A stretch of DNA of 64,000 nucleotides from Echinococcus granulosus (taxonomy: Eukaryota; Platyhelminthes; Cestoda; Cyclophyllidea; Taeniidae). The position numbers were made by a program, and so were the translations under genes. Positions 11,101 through 26,100 of the stretch are shown in pieces. Each line of letters opens with the position of its first letter. The stretch's first letter is position 1. The notes beneath the pieces are model-generated. The model was not told where the DNA came from. It did no database searches and was given only the letters and a program-made list of their open reading frames with translations. The stretch is from contig NW_020170398.1 of NCBI RefSeq assembly GCF_000524195.1, positions 356,090 to 420,089 of the forward strand, given 5' to 3'.

Positions 11101-14100
11101 GTCTCGAAGGATGGCCATTTTTACCTTCGTGGGTGTGTGCCTTCTCTCCTTCGGTTCGATCGCTTTGTATTTCACTGAATTCCTACAGTAAGAGTAAGTC
11201 CTTTCCCTTTTAGTCCCAACTCTGGTGCAAAGTATCCGGAGGAGCGTTTCCTTCTGGAAACTTTAGCGATGACCTTTGTACCTATCAGTTCTTCATCGTT
11301 TCGGGAGATATTTTCAGCTAAGATCGGCGTAAGTGATATTTCGTAGGTTGTTTTTGCATTTTCGCGACAGATGCATGTAATCCTCATTTCATCGCCAGTA
11401 CGTCGTTGACTGGTGTCGCAAAAGTCCTCTTTTCTATGCGCACTTCGCCTTTCACCTCCTCTCCCAGTCAAGCCAGACGTCCAACTTCGGTCGTATTCTG
11501 CTCTCCTACCTCGTTGAACGACTTGAAAAAATTGGTGGTATGTTTCACTTTTAAAAATTTTAACTATCATATGCGTGGCGTCTTTATTGCCTTCTTTTGA
11601 AGCCAAAAATGTGTGTAACGTGCTCTTTACCAATTTGTGGTAAATGATTTCACCAAAAAAACAGGATATTTTTGAGTGGTAGCTGATTCGGTCGTTTTGT
11701 TAGCGCTAGTGTCAATGTTATGCAAAAAAATAAAACATCTTACATGTGTTGGTTGAGTATTTCCCGAAAAACGGGTAGCGAAAGTATTATTTTGCAGCTC
11801 TTTTCTTATCTCCTTTCAGAGGGCACTGACGTATCCTTTACCTACATGCGTCTTCTGAAGTTCTGTTTTAACTCAGTCAACATGACTGGCACTGAAAATG
11901 AGCATGTTATGAAGGTGCGTACAACGGTTGTCTATTCATTATACGGCTAAAGTCGTGGTATTAAAGTATTTCGTTCTTGCAGTTGCATCTTCGAAGGATA
12001 GTGCAGGGGAGTATGCAGCACTGTCTGGAAGCTCGAGAGCCAATAGCATATCTGACGCTGCTGCGTGCTCTCTTTCGATCCATCGGTGGGGGCGCACACG
12101 ATAAGCTTTATCGTGAGTTTTTTCCCCTCCTGCCCGAGATGCTGACCACGCTAAACCGACTTTTGCGCTCTGCTCATCGTACCCATGCTCGCGACCTACT
12201 GGGCGAACTTTGCGTCATTGTGCCGGTTCGCCTCTCCACCCTCTTACCCTACCTTTCGCTCCTTATGGAACCGCTTACTTATGTTCTAAATTGCAATACC
12301 GTCAATCAGGTGCGTTTGGCCGCTTCATAACTATTTACTCCCGGATTTTGATCTTGAGGTATCCCCTTTGCATATCGCAATGAATTGAATGACAATTCTA
12401 GCTGTTGAAAAGCTATTAAGTAAACTGAATACATGTTTCTTCTTTAAAAAGCACAGTTTTTTTGCATACACCTGCCTACTGGATATAATTGACGATTATT
12501 TGACGGAAATACATTTGGTTATTTTCTTGAATGTTTTACTTTGGTTTGTTAAATCGCAAATTTCCGGCTGAAAATTATAACTGACTTAAACTGCCAAGAT
12601 GACTTCAACAATTTTTACCGTTTGAAAAGCTTTTGGAGAACCAAAAATTTCGTACTCATCAGATCAGTATTCCATGTCCAGATCTGTTGAATAGCAAATG
12701 AAACCACTTAGTAAATGTTAACTAACTTGATCCGTTCGTTGTGCGATTAAGAATTCTTCGGAATATTTTTTTTGTAAAGCGTATTGAATGGGTTGCAGTG
12801 GTACTGTGTAGCTGTAAGCGTTTACTTCCGAAATATGCCATGATTAGTCAAATTTTTTTGCTAAGAAATACATTAAAAAGGTTACTGAAAAATTGATAAA
12901 GGTGTTTTTCAATTTTCCGATTGAATTAAAGATAAAAACTGCCGCCCTTTACGTGGCAGGCATATCGTTTCGTCGTTTTCGGAATGCTGGATCTGTTAAA
13001 TATAAAAACTTCGATATGTTCAAATTTAGCAAGTTAAAATACTGCTTTTTTATAAATTTCCGTTAAACGACATACTGTCGTGAAGACGCTAATTGTGAAC
13101 CCATGTTTGTAAAATTAGCACCTCGAGACATTGGAATCCGAAATTGCCATTTTACACAATTGCATGGGAAATGCTGCGAAAATATGCAAGGTTAAGAATT
13201 ACTTTTGTAAACCTACTTAACGTTGAATTGGTGGTTTTATAAACTTTGGGACTTTTTGCTAAGTTGTTAAATGTGCTCAAATCAATGGCTTTGAAGGGGA
13301 AATTGCATCTTTGAGTGGAAAAGAAACTTATTTGGTGATGCTGAGTCTGTTCGTATAGTTCGAATAAAAAACTGTTGAATGGTGTGGGTTATTTGTGATA
13401 TTGACATGTAGTTTCGTCTTGAAATAGGATTTTCCTCGATCCTTTTTAAAAGACTGCTTTTTGTAGATATTTTGATCATTTAAAGTCAAGATTTGGAGGG
13501 AATTGCCAATATTGTTTTTATCGAGTATCGTGAAAAGATACTGTTGCTCAAATGAAATTCGAAGCAACTTTTTCTACTTGCCTGTACCCTACAATAACTA
13601 CTTCCGATACTTTTCATTGCCTCCTATTGTACCACTCCGTTGCAATGTCTTATTATTTTTTGTCCACTATTGTTACTAGGGTCTCCGTACACTGGAGCTC
13701 TGCGTCGACAACATGCAGCCCGATTTTCTCTATCAACATCTCTACCAAGTTCGCGGTGACATGCTGCTTGGCCTTTACACCTCTCTACATTCCCAAAGTG
13801 AATACGTTCAAAAGATGGCTTTTAAAGTAATTTATTTTAAACATATTACTCTTCTGTGCGTCGGGCTTCATGTTGAACGTCTTTACCCTGCTCATTAGGT
13901 CCTCGGAAAAATGGGTCGCTTTAACAGAGCCGATATATCAGATGTCCAGCGTCTCAACTTGAATGTGAATTGTGGAGAAAGTGGTCCACTTCTTCGATTT
14001 TGGCTCCACGAATTTCCCCAGTACCCCGTTGATCTCCCTATTCGCAGTTTAGTCGATTTCGCTGTGGAAACTATTCAGGTAGAGTTTGATTCTACTCCCA

Positions 14101-17100
14101 CTGAGGTTCCTCCTATTGGCCTGCTAATTAGTCGCTTACTTGGTGGATTTTAGGAGCCTGCTGTCGATTATTTGTGCAGACTTCGTGCATGGCAATTCTT
14201 AAGAGGTGTCTGCATATCGTCTCTCAACGTACATATTTGTTCTAAGACCCCTACTGGGTACCTATCCTATGACTTTGTTGATAAACTTCCACCCTATCCT
14301 CTTAAACGACTTCGCAGCGTCATTCAACAACTGGACTCGAGCCAACCATTCTTCTATAACGACAAACCTAGTAAGCCTTTTGGTTTTCTTTAATCAGGCT
14401 TATAAAATTATTTCACTTGAAATATTTGCTCACTAATTCTGCCACTCATTAGATATTTATCACCTTGTGATGGTGCGGGTTGTCGGTGGAATCTTCTTGT
14501 CCGCGTCAGTGGCACCTCAAATACCAAACTGTGGGACTTTTCTAACTTTCCTCGTTCGCCATTTGACACTCATCAGTCTCCTTGAAGAAAGAAACATTAA
14601 CTCTCCATTTGCAGTCAGTTTCTCTAGCACGCCTGTCTGTATTCACAGTTTTTAATGCATTTTTACCTCTGCGTTTTGTTAGTCATCGTTATCTTTTCAG
14701 ACCTCCGACGCTGCACTTACGCTCGATTCGAGGGTTTTGGTTGAAGCCGTCTGCTTTGTGATGGGTCATGAGGACAAGGAGTTGGTGCGGAGTGGATATG
14801 TTCTCTTGGACGAGATCATTAACACCGCCACCACTGCGATTGAAGTCGCCCTGGCTGATGACCCCCTTCAGACTAGCGTATGTGATGTGCTTGCACGTCT
14901 TCCGCTGATGCACTACTTTGCAAAGGCCATCAAGGACATGCTCTTCCATCCTGCTTGGTTCGTTTTTGCCACCGAATTTACCGACACCAAACATTCATTT
15001 CTTGTGAGTAGAGTTGTCAAAAATTGATGTTACAGGTTCGTCAAATCGGGTGGATGTTGCATTTTACTGCATCTTCGAGATCGCTTGTCAGTAAATTGGT
15101 TCAGAGAGCATTTGGTTGTTTTCCTCCGCGGTCTACTACATTGCCTTCACGATCTGACCAACCAAATGGGTCAAGGTGCTCTCGCCCTTGCCCAGCAGTG
15201 TTCTACCGCTTTGGTGCAGTTTGTTTTCTCCCATGAGACATCTTCTCCCCCAGCTGGATCAACACCGCCACTGTCAACTACAATCAAAGCAGAGTCACCC
15301 GTTCAGAGCCGAGAACACAGCAAACGAACAGTGGCTGCCCGTAGAAGGCCCGTGGCCGCGAGTAAGCGTGGTGGTGTCACGAAAAAAAGGTCGGCAACAC
15401 CGAGAAAGGATGCGGATTCACCGGTGCACGATTTAACAGAGGATGTGGAAATGTTTGATGCTACTAATCCAATGGCTTCATTATCGTCTGAAGTTGCTTC
15501 ACAAGTGAGCTTATCCAGGAGCATACTTTGTTTTCTAACATTAGTTATAATTTCATTTTTCCTTTAGACGCCACTCATGAATGCTATTCTTCATGAACTT
15601 GTGCAGGCAATGCTGAGTGAGACTAAGGTTGTTCGAGCTCAAGTACGCTCTCTTCTATCGAATATTGCTGAATGCCTATCCATACCCCTTGGTGGTTTAC
15701 TGAAACCACATATCCACCTCATAGGCTGTTGGTTGCCACCTAAGAATAGGTTCCATCGACTTTCTAATCTGCCGACATCCACACAAATCGCCGTCCTGGT
15801 GAGTTCACTAATGGCCTCTCCTCTCCGGTTTTAATCTCTTTGTTCGCGTTTTCGAGTGTACAAAGTTTTTCGTTTTGCAGGAAGCAAACTACTTTCTCTG
15901 TCGAGATGCACCTCTGGGTGCTGGATTGCTGCAATACTGCCCAATGAATCGTCGCTGCGACAATCGTTTCCTTGTGGATCTTCGCGCCATCATGGACTCG
16001 CCCCTGCCCGCCTCCCCGATGTCTTCAAGCTACCCAACAGGTGGTAGAACTCCCCCATCCCAGGTGCCCATTTTTTCATCGCTACAATTGCAGATGGCAA
16101 TTGATCTGAAGGTTGTGGCCTCCCAGGTTCTTTCCACGATGCATTACCTGGAATCGCATAAGTCGGTTATTCTCGCGGCACTATTCAAAGGTAGGCCTGT
16201 CGATTACTGTAATGATGTCTTTGAAAGCGTCATAATACATGTGACTGATAGTAGCGTTTTTACAAACCTGCGGAAGTGCTTTAGATGGCGTGGCTGAATC
16301 GGATGAGTCTGAAAAGGGCCACGTTTCTGGCTATATATTAAAAACGAATGCCACTCTGCTACATGACGCCCTTTTGAGCGTTGACGACCTTCTCCTTGGT
16401 CAACACTGTTTTGGTCGTTATTGAGTGAATTGGAATCAACTGCGGGGCAGGAATGAAGATAATATGATAAATTGGACTAATGACAAAAACGCTGCTTTTT
16501 TCACTAGCGGTAGTCCGCCTCATGGGACCAGATTGTATTGCTGAAAATCGCCTAATGGTAAACGATCAGTATCGGGGAGGGATTCATTTAGCAAGCAGTG
16601 GGAAAGCTGGCGATGACCTAGAGCTAGCACAGTACGTATGCCCATCATTTTCCGCAGCAACGATCTCCACAAATTTCTATGCTCGTTGTGGTATTGTAGT
16701 TATTTCGCTAGGGATTTTTTTAATCTGTTCAAACCTTAATTTCTCCCGCTATTGACCGACTTGTGGAGTCCAAGCTTTAAGTAGTTGCTAAAAGGCGACA
16801 GTTTCGATAGGCTGTTTGTTGAGTCCGTAGATTAAATTTCTCACGGTAGATTTTTACACTGTACTGCCTTAGTGTAGGGGTTATCGTTCTTATAAAGTGG
16901 GGTCATCAATACCACTAATTTAGTGCCTTTTTCACGAAGAATTTACAATGTATCCGCGTTAGGTAGTACCTTGGTTATGAACGTGTAATAGGGCTGGGAG
17001 ATTGGCATGAAATGACCAGGCGTGCTCGTGTGATTTTTTAAACAAACTTAAGCAACTGCGGAGGACTTCTTGCAATACTGTGTGTTGAAATAAACATCGC

Positions 17101-20100
17101 CATCTATTACTTTTTCAACAGGACGCTAGCTTCTGAAACTCACTTTTATAAAGCATTTTATCTCGAAGCAGCTTACCTTGCAATTGCTACCATCGTTTCT
17201 ACCTCAATTATCTTCAACTGTTTGGTCCTTTTTCGCATGTGATCATATGATTACATTGTGCTAAGGGATTATGTTTATCACTTGGAGAGATATTACCAGG
17301 GGATACATATGATGGGAATTAAGCAGCGTCTCTCCTTTCCAGTATGAAGTCCTGGATGGGATTTCACCAGTGAGTTTTGTGGCAGTGAGGTATGAGGTTT
17401 TGCGTTGTCTTTTGGAACAGGCCTTGTGTCCTATTGTCCTCGGCTGTAATCGTTTGGACCTCAGCAAATAAGTGCCTCTGCAGTCGGCTACATATACAAA
17501 TTTATTGCTAATTGTGTAAAAAAAGTTGTACTTCCATTATGGGTGTGGTTGCAGCGTAGTGAATGGACTGTTTGGGAGCACCCCATGATATGTTCGTTCA
17601 CTTAACGCACGTTGCAATACGATTTATTTCGAATTACTGGTCAGCAAATAATTTAGAATACACAACGCACCCTTCCAATTTATGTGAAAGAAGCGGGAAG
17701 CGAATGGACAATCTGTGATGTTTATTGTTTGTCACCCGTTAATGCTTGCCTTGTGGGTGCAGCTCATTTGCGTACCAGCTTACGCCGCAAATCCTCCTTT
17801 TCATTTGATATGGGCGTTAACCAATTGTTTCATAACTCACGTTAAACATGATCAAGAGTTGCTCTTGACATGTAGATTTTAAATTACCTTCGTCATTCGC
17901 CACACTCGACTGTCTTTTTCTACCAGAAATTGTGGATCTTCTTAAAAGTGGTGTATTTTTTTCTGAGCAATTTATCACTTTGGTTGAATCGCCTGAACAA
18001 TTTCTTGTTGGTACGTTCTACTGCAGCAAACAACACCTTCCCCACATGCTGTGCAAAAAATTTACGGGAAGCCACCTTCCACTACCTTGGATCCGAGTTA
18101 AACCTACTTCTTAAAGCAGATAAGCTCAAATCGCACCGTCAAGTTCAGCTGACAATTTCAGATTGCTCTGGCTTACTGTAATAGGCCTTCGCCCGGCAGT
18201 TTAGGTGGTGTATCGCAAATCTGAAAAGACTTGTTTAAAGGTATTATTTCACCGCAACCGCTTCTCTCGTAGGCATGTGTTCGGATTGTGCCTCTGTCTA
18301 CAAACCCGTATTTGAGTATACTAAGGACTACGTGAAACGCACAACTATCGATACGGAGCTGCGTCACACCTACGTGAAACCCATTCTGCCAAGCCTCCGT
18401 CAGACGTCCAACATTCGTCTGGCAACCGTACGTCAGTTGGCATACTGTGCTGAGCTCTTCCCTAGCACTTTCAGTGAACGCTTCTGTGAAACAATTCAAG
18501 TGAGTCGTAACAATTACTTACTTCGTTGCAATAACAGGTTAAATGATTAAATTTCTGTCACACAGTCATCTCTAATTATTTCTTGTTGGAGTATCATTAA
18601 TATAAAACCGTTGCTTATCATTAAAAATTATCAATTTAGAACCTACTTTTGCCATGTTCTTAACTATCACATAGCTAAGTGATTTTCTTTGCAAAGGGGA
18701 TTCAGAACAGTCTGGCAAGCATAAACAACGTGGATACACTTTCCAAATCCGTTGAGTTGATAGCAGCGCTGGTCAATTTGTTTCCTCTGATCCCGTTGGC
18801 TGGCGAAAAGTACGTAAAACCCCTGTTGAATCTGGTGATTCAAGTGGAACAATCACTTAATGCAGAACAAACTAGTTCTCTGCGTCTGCCGCTACTCCGG
18901 TTTCTTGTGCGTTTTCCTGAGGAGACTTTCCGTCAAATTTTTAACGGGTTCTCTCGCCCCCATGACGGTCATGCACATCGAATCCTCCTGGTATGTCTTG
19001 CTTTTACCAATGGGTCGATCGGCATGCAAAAAGTGTTTCAAAACGAGGTGGCTTGTGCATTCAGTCTGATAAGGCCTTTGATCCATTCCTTCCTTCGTTA
19101 CAGCATCTAATGACACTACCTGAGAGCAAGCCGTTAGCAGACTATTTGGTGGCCAACATTTCGCTACTAACAGACCTTTTGCAACCGAAGGAGAAGGAAC
19201 TAGGTCTGTCAAATCATGCGGTTAGGTACATTTGATTTTTTTCTGTAAACATTGGAAAGACGTTGATATCATTGATTTTGTAGAAACCATGTATGAACAT
19301 ACTCCTCTTCGTTTGCCACGAACGGATGGACCATTGGCCCAGGCATCAACCTCGTACCTGGCTCTGCGCCTTCTTCACGTCTTGCTTAAGCAGCGTCCCA
19401 ATTGGCTTAAATTGACTCTCTCCTCCTCTATTGGAGAAAGTCTACTGACCTCTGGGCACTCATCAGTGACTCGAGTCCTCTTCAACTTATGGGGCTCAGC
19501 TGATTTCAAGAAGCGCCATTCCTGTCTTACACTTGTTCAACTGCAACAAACCCAGCCCAATGTGGACCTCGACCTTCTGTTAGAAGATCCTGGAGATGGT
19601 GGAAGAAAAATTATCGCCGCTAATACCTCACTACCCTCCACCTGCTCCCCCACAGAACCCACAGAGGCTCAATCTCTCTCCGGAGTCAAGGTCGCCGCTG
19701 GACTGACAGATTTCTTCTACTCCGATGAGCCCCTTTTGTTACTTGATTTCATGCTTGCCTATGCAGAGTAAGTTGTTTTTTGTCGCAATTTCTATTCATA
19801 AGGAGTATGGCTAAACTTTTTACGCTTTTGCTTTGTTAGAGCTCGTCCGAGTGACTTTGATCTTCTTTTTTATATCGTTGCGGGAATGTCCCGCCACCGG
19901 TGTGTGGGCTACAATCCTCTCCCACAATACATACAGCGTCTTATTCGAGACTCCTCGGTGGCCTGGAGTCGTGCAATATGCCTTCACTTTATCCAGCTAG
20001 TGAAAAAGCGCATGGAGGTCAGAATAGTAACCACCATCAGTAGTTCTACTAAGGCGGGAAGCAAAAAGAAACAGTCGCTGACAGATAGCCTGCTGGCTGA

Positions 20101-23100
20101 TTCAGATGCGACAATGTCTGTGGAGCAGTACCTTGGCACACCTGAGGCACAGTTCAAGTTGATTTCACAGCTCATTCTGCCCTGTTTACAGCAGGCCTTA
20201 GAAAGAAATCCGGCGGAGCTGGTGGCATTGGGCCAGCCACCTAGACCTAACGAACCTAATGGTGAGATTGGTCTAAAGCTGAGTGACAAAATTATGCTAG
20301 GCTTTAAAATAAAACGTTGGTCGTCACCTTTTAAAAGAATAGCATCCCATTTCTCTGTCAGTAACCTCATTTAAAATCACGATAGTTAATATATGGCATG
20401 AACTGTGATAATTTCGTTGATTTTACAAGAGTATCTTTTTACTAAGAATGCTTCACATTTGATACCTGCGTTTTTCACTAAACTGAACATGTAAAATATG
20501 TGTAGTGGGCGGTTTTTGGGACTTTTACGGGAGGTGTGGTTTTCACACTGACTTTAGGTTCGGTTGGGCATGAAATTGTTTTGAAATATGATAGCTGTAC
20601 TGTGACGAGTGTGTGGATTCCTTTTAAAAGGGAACGAAGTACTGATTTATTAAAATCAACATTAACATTTGAGGTTTGGGGGATAACTTATCACTTCTAT
20701 TTTATATTTAAAAAATGGCAGTTGTTGAATTCATGTGTAATGTTTTCAAATATTGTTTATCGAGATATGTAATGTGTAGTGTTCCATTAGTCCTACAGCT
20801 CAAATGGTACACAATACTGACTATTGTACTTTCTAGCGGATATACTTCTATAACCTAAATACAAACTAGTTTATCCAAACCAACTTATTTGTCCCCAAAA
20901 GCATGTGTTTCGTGAATTCTTTGGTGTTTTTGTCGATAATTTTATTCATCCATGGTAATGATTCGAATAAGCATTTATATTTTTGGTTTATGGTGTTAAC
21001 TGGCTTCGGCACTGCAGCACATTTTGTAATTTATTCACAAAATAATGATTCACGGTTCTTCAAATCTGTGTTGGAAACCACGGGGTGAGTAGTCTAGCCT
21101 CTAAGGGGTTTTTTGCACTCTGCTTTATAGACAGCGATCTAGTGCACCTCTTTGTGAACCTGCTTTTGAACGACGAGGCCAGTAAAACATGTACGGGTCT
21201 GCGAATCATGTACTGTCAAATCGCCTGCCACTTTGTCTTCTACGCTCCCGAATATGTCCAAGACATTTCAACCAAGTGGGTTCCTTTAGCCCTCTTGCTA
21301 CCTTTCTTGACTAAAATCGTAGAGCTGAGATTTGTGAAGTCATTTGACAAATGTACTAACTCTACGACCCATGCATAAATTCCTTCTTGTCATTTCGATG
21401 TTAATACGAATTTTGCCAGTTCTAATAGTTGTATGGAGTGCAAAATGCCACATTTTTCAATCCCAGAGTCCAGAGTTACCGCCTGCGCGCCATCGCGGGT
21501 TTCGTGTGGCCCTGTGTCACCAGCAATTTAAATGTGGTTGATCTACAAGAGAAGTATACGGGTCTGCAGGTTCTGGCCTATCTTATCGCGCGCTTCTATC
21601 CAATAATGGGTAAGGCGACGCCGCAAGTCTTTCTCTGTCTCGCCAAAGGTCCTCAAACTGAGGTGAAGAAGATGGTCAATCCCTCTCTTGATCTTCTGCT
21701 ACCTGCCTGGGTTACGGGGCCTGAGGAACAGGTAAGTGTCAACGAAATAACTACGAGGCGTCCGGTAGTGACACGTATTCCAGCGTCTAATTAATGTCTG
21801 GGAAGTTTTGGCATCGAAGGATTTGCCAGTAAGATTGATCTATATCTTATGCCAATCCGTTCCACATTGTCTTGGTGCCCAGATTATATTAACTCTTCGC
21901 GGTTCTAAATGTTCGTGGATCTTTGTACCACTTGCTCCGGCATAAAGGTTCACTCCTTGTGCACTTCCACGTAGGTTATGCGTTGTTCAGGCTTCCAGGA
22001 TCAAATAGGCGTTCCACGCGCTGAATTGGATGTTTGTAAGGGTTATTGTTGTAACTGTGGCCTAGGAACCACATCGGCCAGACTGTCCCTTACAACGTTT
22101 GAGCCTGGGCGGGAAACTTCATCATCGCACGCTATTTAATGAACGTGTTCATTGTTAGCTGTCATCTTAGTCAAGAATGTCAAGACTGGTCCAAGGTACG
22201 TGCCCCGGTGGGCAGTAACAAGACATTTGCCACTTCTGAGTGTAGCACCGTTGGGGTAAAATCCATTGTTATGTCAGCAACATTTGAGTCCGATTTAACT
22301 CGAGCGCCTTTCGTAAATGAACCAATTTGAAACCTCGGGCTTATTAACTATGAAAACCGGACTATTTTAATTAAACTTTTGGATGGTCTCCGAATGAAAA
22401 CTACATTCTCTTCTGTCTTCAATAGAAAGCACTTGCCGCCGCAACGAAAAAAATTATGGCTGAAGATCAAAGCACGCAAATGAGCATTCATTTATTGTAA
22501 GTTATTTTTTAATTTAAATTTTCTAAGGATGGTGTACATCAGCTAGCTGCCTTATCTGTATGTTATCATATCCGTAGGGGTTTGATATTGAGACATGCTG
22601 ACCTTTACTACTCCGTCCGGCACGCTCTTCTCGGCTCACTCATCGTCGTTATTTCTCGCTTGTCGGCGCAGCAGGTGTCACTTGGTCTTTTTTGCTTAAC
22701 CTTCGAGTTACTTCCGCATACTCATTTCCTGATTTTTGTATTTCACATCACATTTATTTTTACAGATTCCGATCGATCAGCGACGGATGATTTTGGATCT
22801 CATCGAGGTGACGGTGCGATGGGACATGAGGTGCAAATCTGAGCGTGCAGCTCTTGAACAACAAGATCAACAACCACAACAACAAAATCCGAATACATCT
22901 TCTCCTGCGGCCTCTGCATCTGCTGTTGCTGTTGTTGACCCTGCATCCCCATCTTTGGTGCGTTCTCATCTTCCCATCCTTTATTGGTTCCACTTCAGTT
23001 TCAACATTATTACCTGCTCTGGTATTGCCATTTCCCCTTAGCCGGTGGACAAACTGGAACTTATGCCCATGGAAAAGAGTCACCGGGACCAATTAGCCAA

Positions 23101-26100
23101 TCTCATGATTCGTTTCGCGTGCCAGGTAAACTACAAGGCTTTTGAGGCTAGCAATCCGTGAAGCAGATGAGATTAGTTATTAACCTTATGCGCTTGTGAA
23201 TTCAGGCAATGGAAGCTACTCCAAATGGTATCTCTTCAGAAACCTCTGCAAGAAGAGCTTTGAGTCTAATTGAATATACCATGGCTTCAGAGGTCTGGGG
23301 TGGTGAGAATTGTGACCTTCGGTTGAACTTTATTGATCGATTTCTCTGTCTTGAGGATCCCTCTACTTGCCAATCAGGTGCTGCCCAACAGCAGTCGCAA
23401 CAACAACAGCAAAATATGAATTCTTTGCTTTCTTCTTGCATTTTTATGACTCTTGAGGTGCTACGCGTTCTCTATAACACTCTGGTAAGCCTTCTGTCTG
23501 TTAACCTCCTGTGGGATGTGAGTTTGGTTTGCGTAGTACGAGTTTTAATACTGTTTTACAAGGGCACTTTTATGGTTTGAACTGTCTGCGTCTAATTTGG
23601 TAGGATAGCTCGACGCTGTTGACCAATGTTAAACACTTCAGTAAATCATTGATAAGCCTACTCTCGCGTTACCCAACGACATACCGACTGATGCGAGCAT
23701 GTGCAACCCTCATCAAGGTGTTACTCATTAAATTCCCCGCTGAATCCTCCAATCGACAGAAAATTACGAGTTTTCCGGAACTTTATGAGCTCTACGATAT
23801 CGTTCTCAAGTTCATACAGGAGTCATTCACCTTGTATGCGGAGGGGTAGGTCTCTTTTTTGCACTGCACTTTATTTATCTTCTGAAGATCAGTTGTTTAC
23901 TTCATTGCCTTTCATAGATCGAGTAGAGCAGCCGTTTTGCCACGGCTTCAGTCGGCATTTTGCCTACTTACGACGACTCAACAGGCTTCAGTAAATTCCT
24001 ACGCCTTTGTGGATCGGTGTCTCACGCAACTAATGAAAATGTTTCATCGAATGGTTCACGATGTAATAAATTCCCCTGTCAATAATTCACCTCAAGACTC
24101 TGCAACTCTGAGTCGTAAGTCTGTTATTGGTAGGCGAATAACACCAGTTACCAGAATCACCAATAGAAGCTCATAGTTAAAAGAATTACTGTTGTTACAA
24201 TCTACAGCATATTCACTTTAATTCTTCCCATTTGTGTTTCGTATTTGTTCTACCAGGTGATATTATGACGGGCAAGTAACTAGCCGAATGTGCTCTTTTG
24301 TTGAGTGCTTTCGCCTTTCGGTCCATAAAATGTCTGTGTAAAGGCAATCTTATGAGGTTCACGCTTTCCTGCCTAGCAACACTACTTTATGGTGGGAATT
24401 TCCCCACCTTTACTTCTTAATGTCGTCTCTAACAATGGTTTTTATTTATGTATTCATTCACCGTTGATACATTCCTTTCACAGGGTTCCTTTCTCCCTCT
24501 GCATTTGGGAGACTTGCTATTGCAGTTTAAACCACACATTGTTATGTATGTTTCTGTTTTATTTGCATTTGAAAGTCCCCCTGTAACCAAAGGATACAGC
24601 TCGCGTAATTTGCCACACCTTTCTCTTTCACTTAATCACTGTTCTAGTCGTCGCTATTCCTCTTCGGTTTCTGAAGGCCCCTGCTACGTGAGAGGGGCGG
24701 TTTAAGTACATTACTTTCTGCATAGCCAAATTGTTGATGCCGTCAGCTAAAATGTTTATTCTTGATTGAATGCTCTCTTTCCGCTAAAGCTTCCTTGAAC
24801 AATTCGGCAGGTGAAAATATGGCCAGTCTAAACTTTATCATCGTGCTCTCACCTCACCGTTAAGCCAAAAAATTTCCTTTTGTGTGTTCCTTCTCTCTAT
24901 GTGGGATTCATTTCATGGTCTCTGAGACATCGAAATATTGGCTGTTTTTACGTGGTAGATCTTAAGAAAAGACTTAGGTTTAGGTAATGGTAGATACCTT
25001 TGTTGCATATTTTTCTACTCGCTTTCGCATTTAAAGCTGTTTGATGCGCTGCAGAGAATCCACCCGCCTTCATGATATTAGATCTAGCTTTGAGAATGTG
25101 TAAGAGCTCTTTTGTACTCCTCTGTTGGTTACTTTAACGACTGTAAGTCAGATGTATGTCAGATTTAATCAGAGCATAAGGGCATCCATCATCTTTTCCT
25201 GTCATTTTTCTGGTGCTCCTATGCTAGGGAAATCATGGTTCGTGGTTTAGATAAAAGCAGTTGCTTTTTGCGCTCAGAAGGAAAAGAAAATTAGGTTACC
25301 TTTCAGAAATAACGGAACTCTTAATCCAAACTCTGGATATATTTAAATCACGCTTGAATGTGATGAACACGGAAACGCGAAAGAATGCTTTCGGACCAGA
25401 CTTCCTCTACATCCTGGAACGCGCAAGGGACGCCAAGCTCTTCCGCGCGGTGGTGCGCATACTCCGTGACTGGGTGAACGTACCCAAGGCCGAGGAACAC
25501 TTCGCGCCAACCCCCCGCGAGAAGGTCGCCTTCTTCGTGCGCCTCTGGGCTGCCTACCCGCGCTGGTCGGAGCACTCAGAGGTGGCTCGTGACATCCTTG
25601 ACTGCATTTATCAGGTTGGTAGGACTTGTGATTGTAATACCGTGGCGCCCCTGTGTCCGTATTCGTTTTAACGCCAAACAACCCTAGTAGAATTTTATAC
25701 ACGATCCTTCATTTAAACGGAACTGATTATAACGATCTCCCATTGCAAGAATCTACTGTTTGCTTAATTCCGCTTGTGAGAAATAGGTACCCTTCCGTTT
25801 TACGATCTTCGGATAAAGTTCTTTTAAACTAGGAGGGGTAATTTATCGAATTAGTAACTGGTGCCTCAGTTGCGCTTCAATGCTCAATATATTTTTTTAT
25901 ATCTAAGTTGGTTTGTTCTACCAAAATTACTTGTCTGTCGCCCTCATGATTGTTCTAGTAACCCACTTTTTCCTAACCTTGACGTAAGGTCTACTAGTAA
26001 TTCTCGATTACTTTTATGATGAAAGATAAAAATTTGAACAGCAAATGGTATATCCGCTAACCTAACAAGTGTTGTAATACAAAGTCGTTTCTCATCACAA

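Noticed and set aside
14229..14246. GTACAT...CTAAG looking like an 18-nt intron in TRRAP exon 19
   Set aside because: The frame reads through it without a stop and 18 nt is too short for splicing; it is coding sequence.
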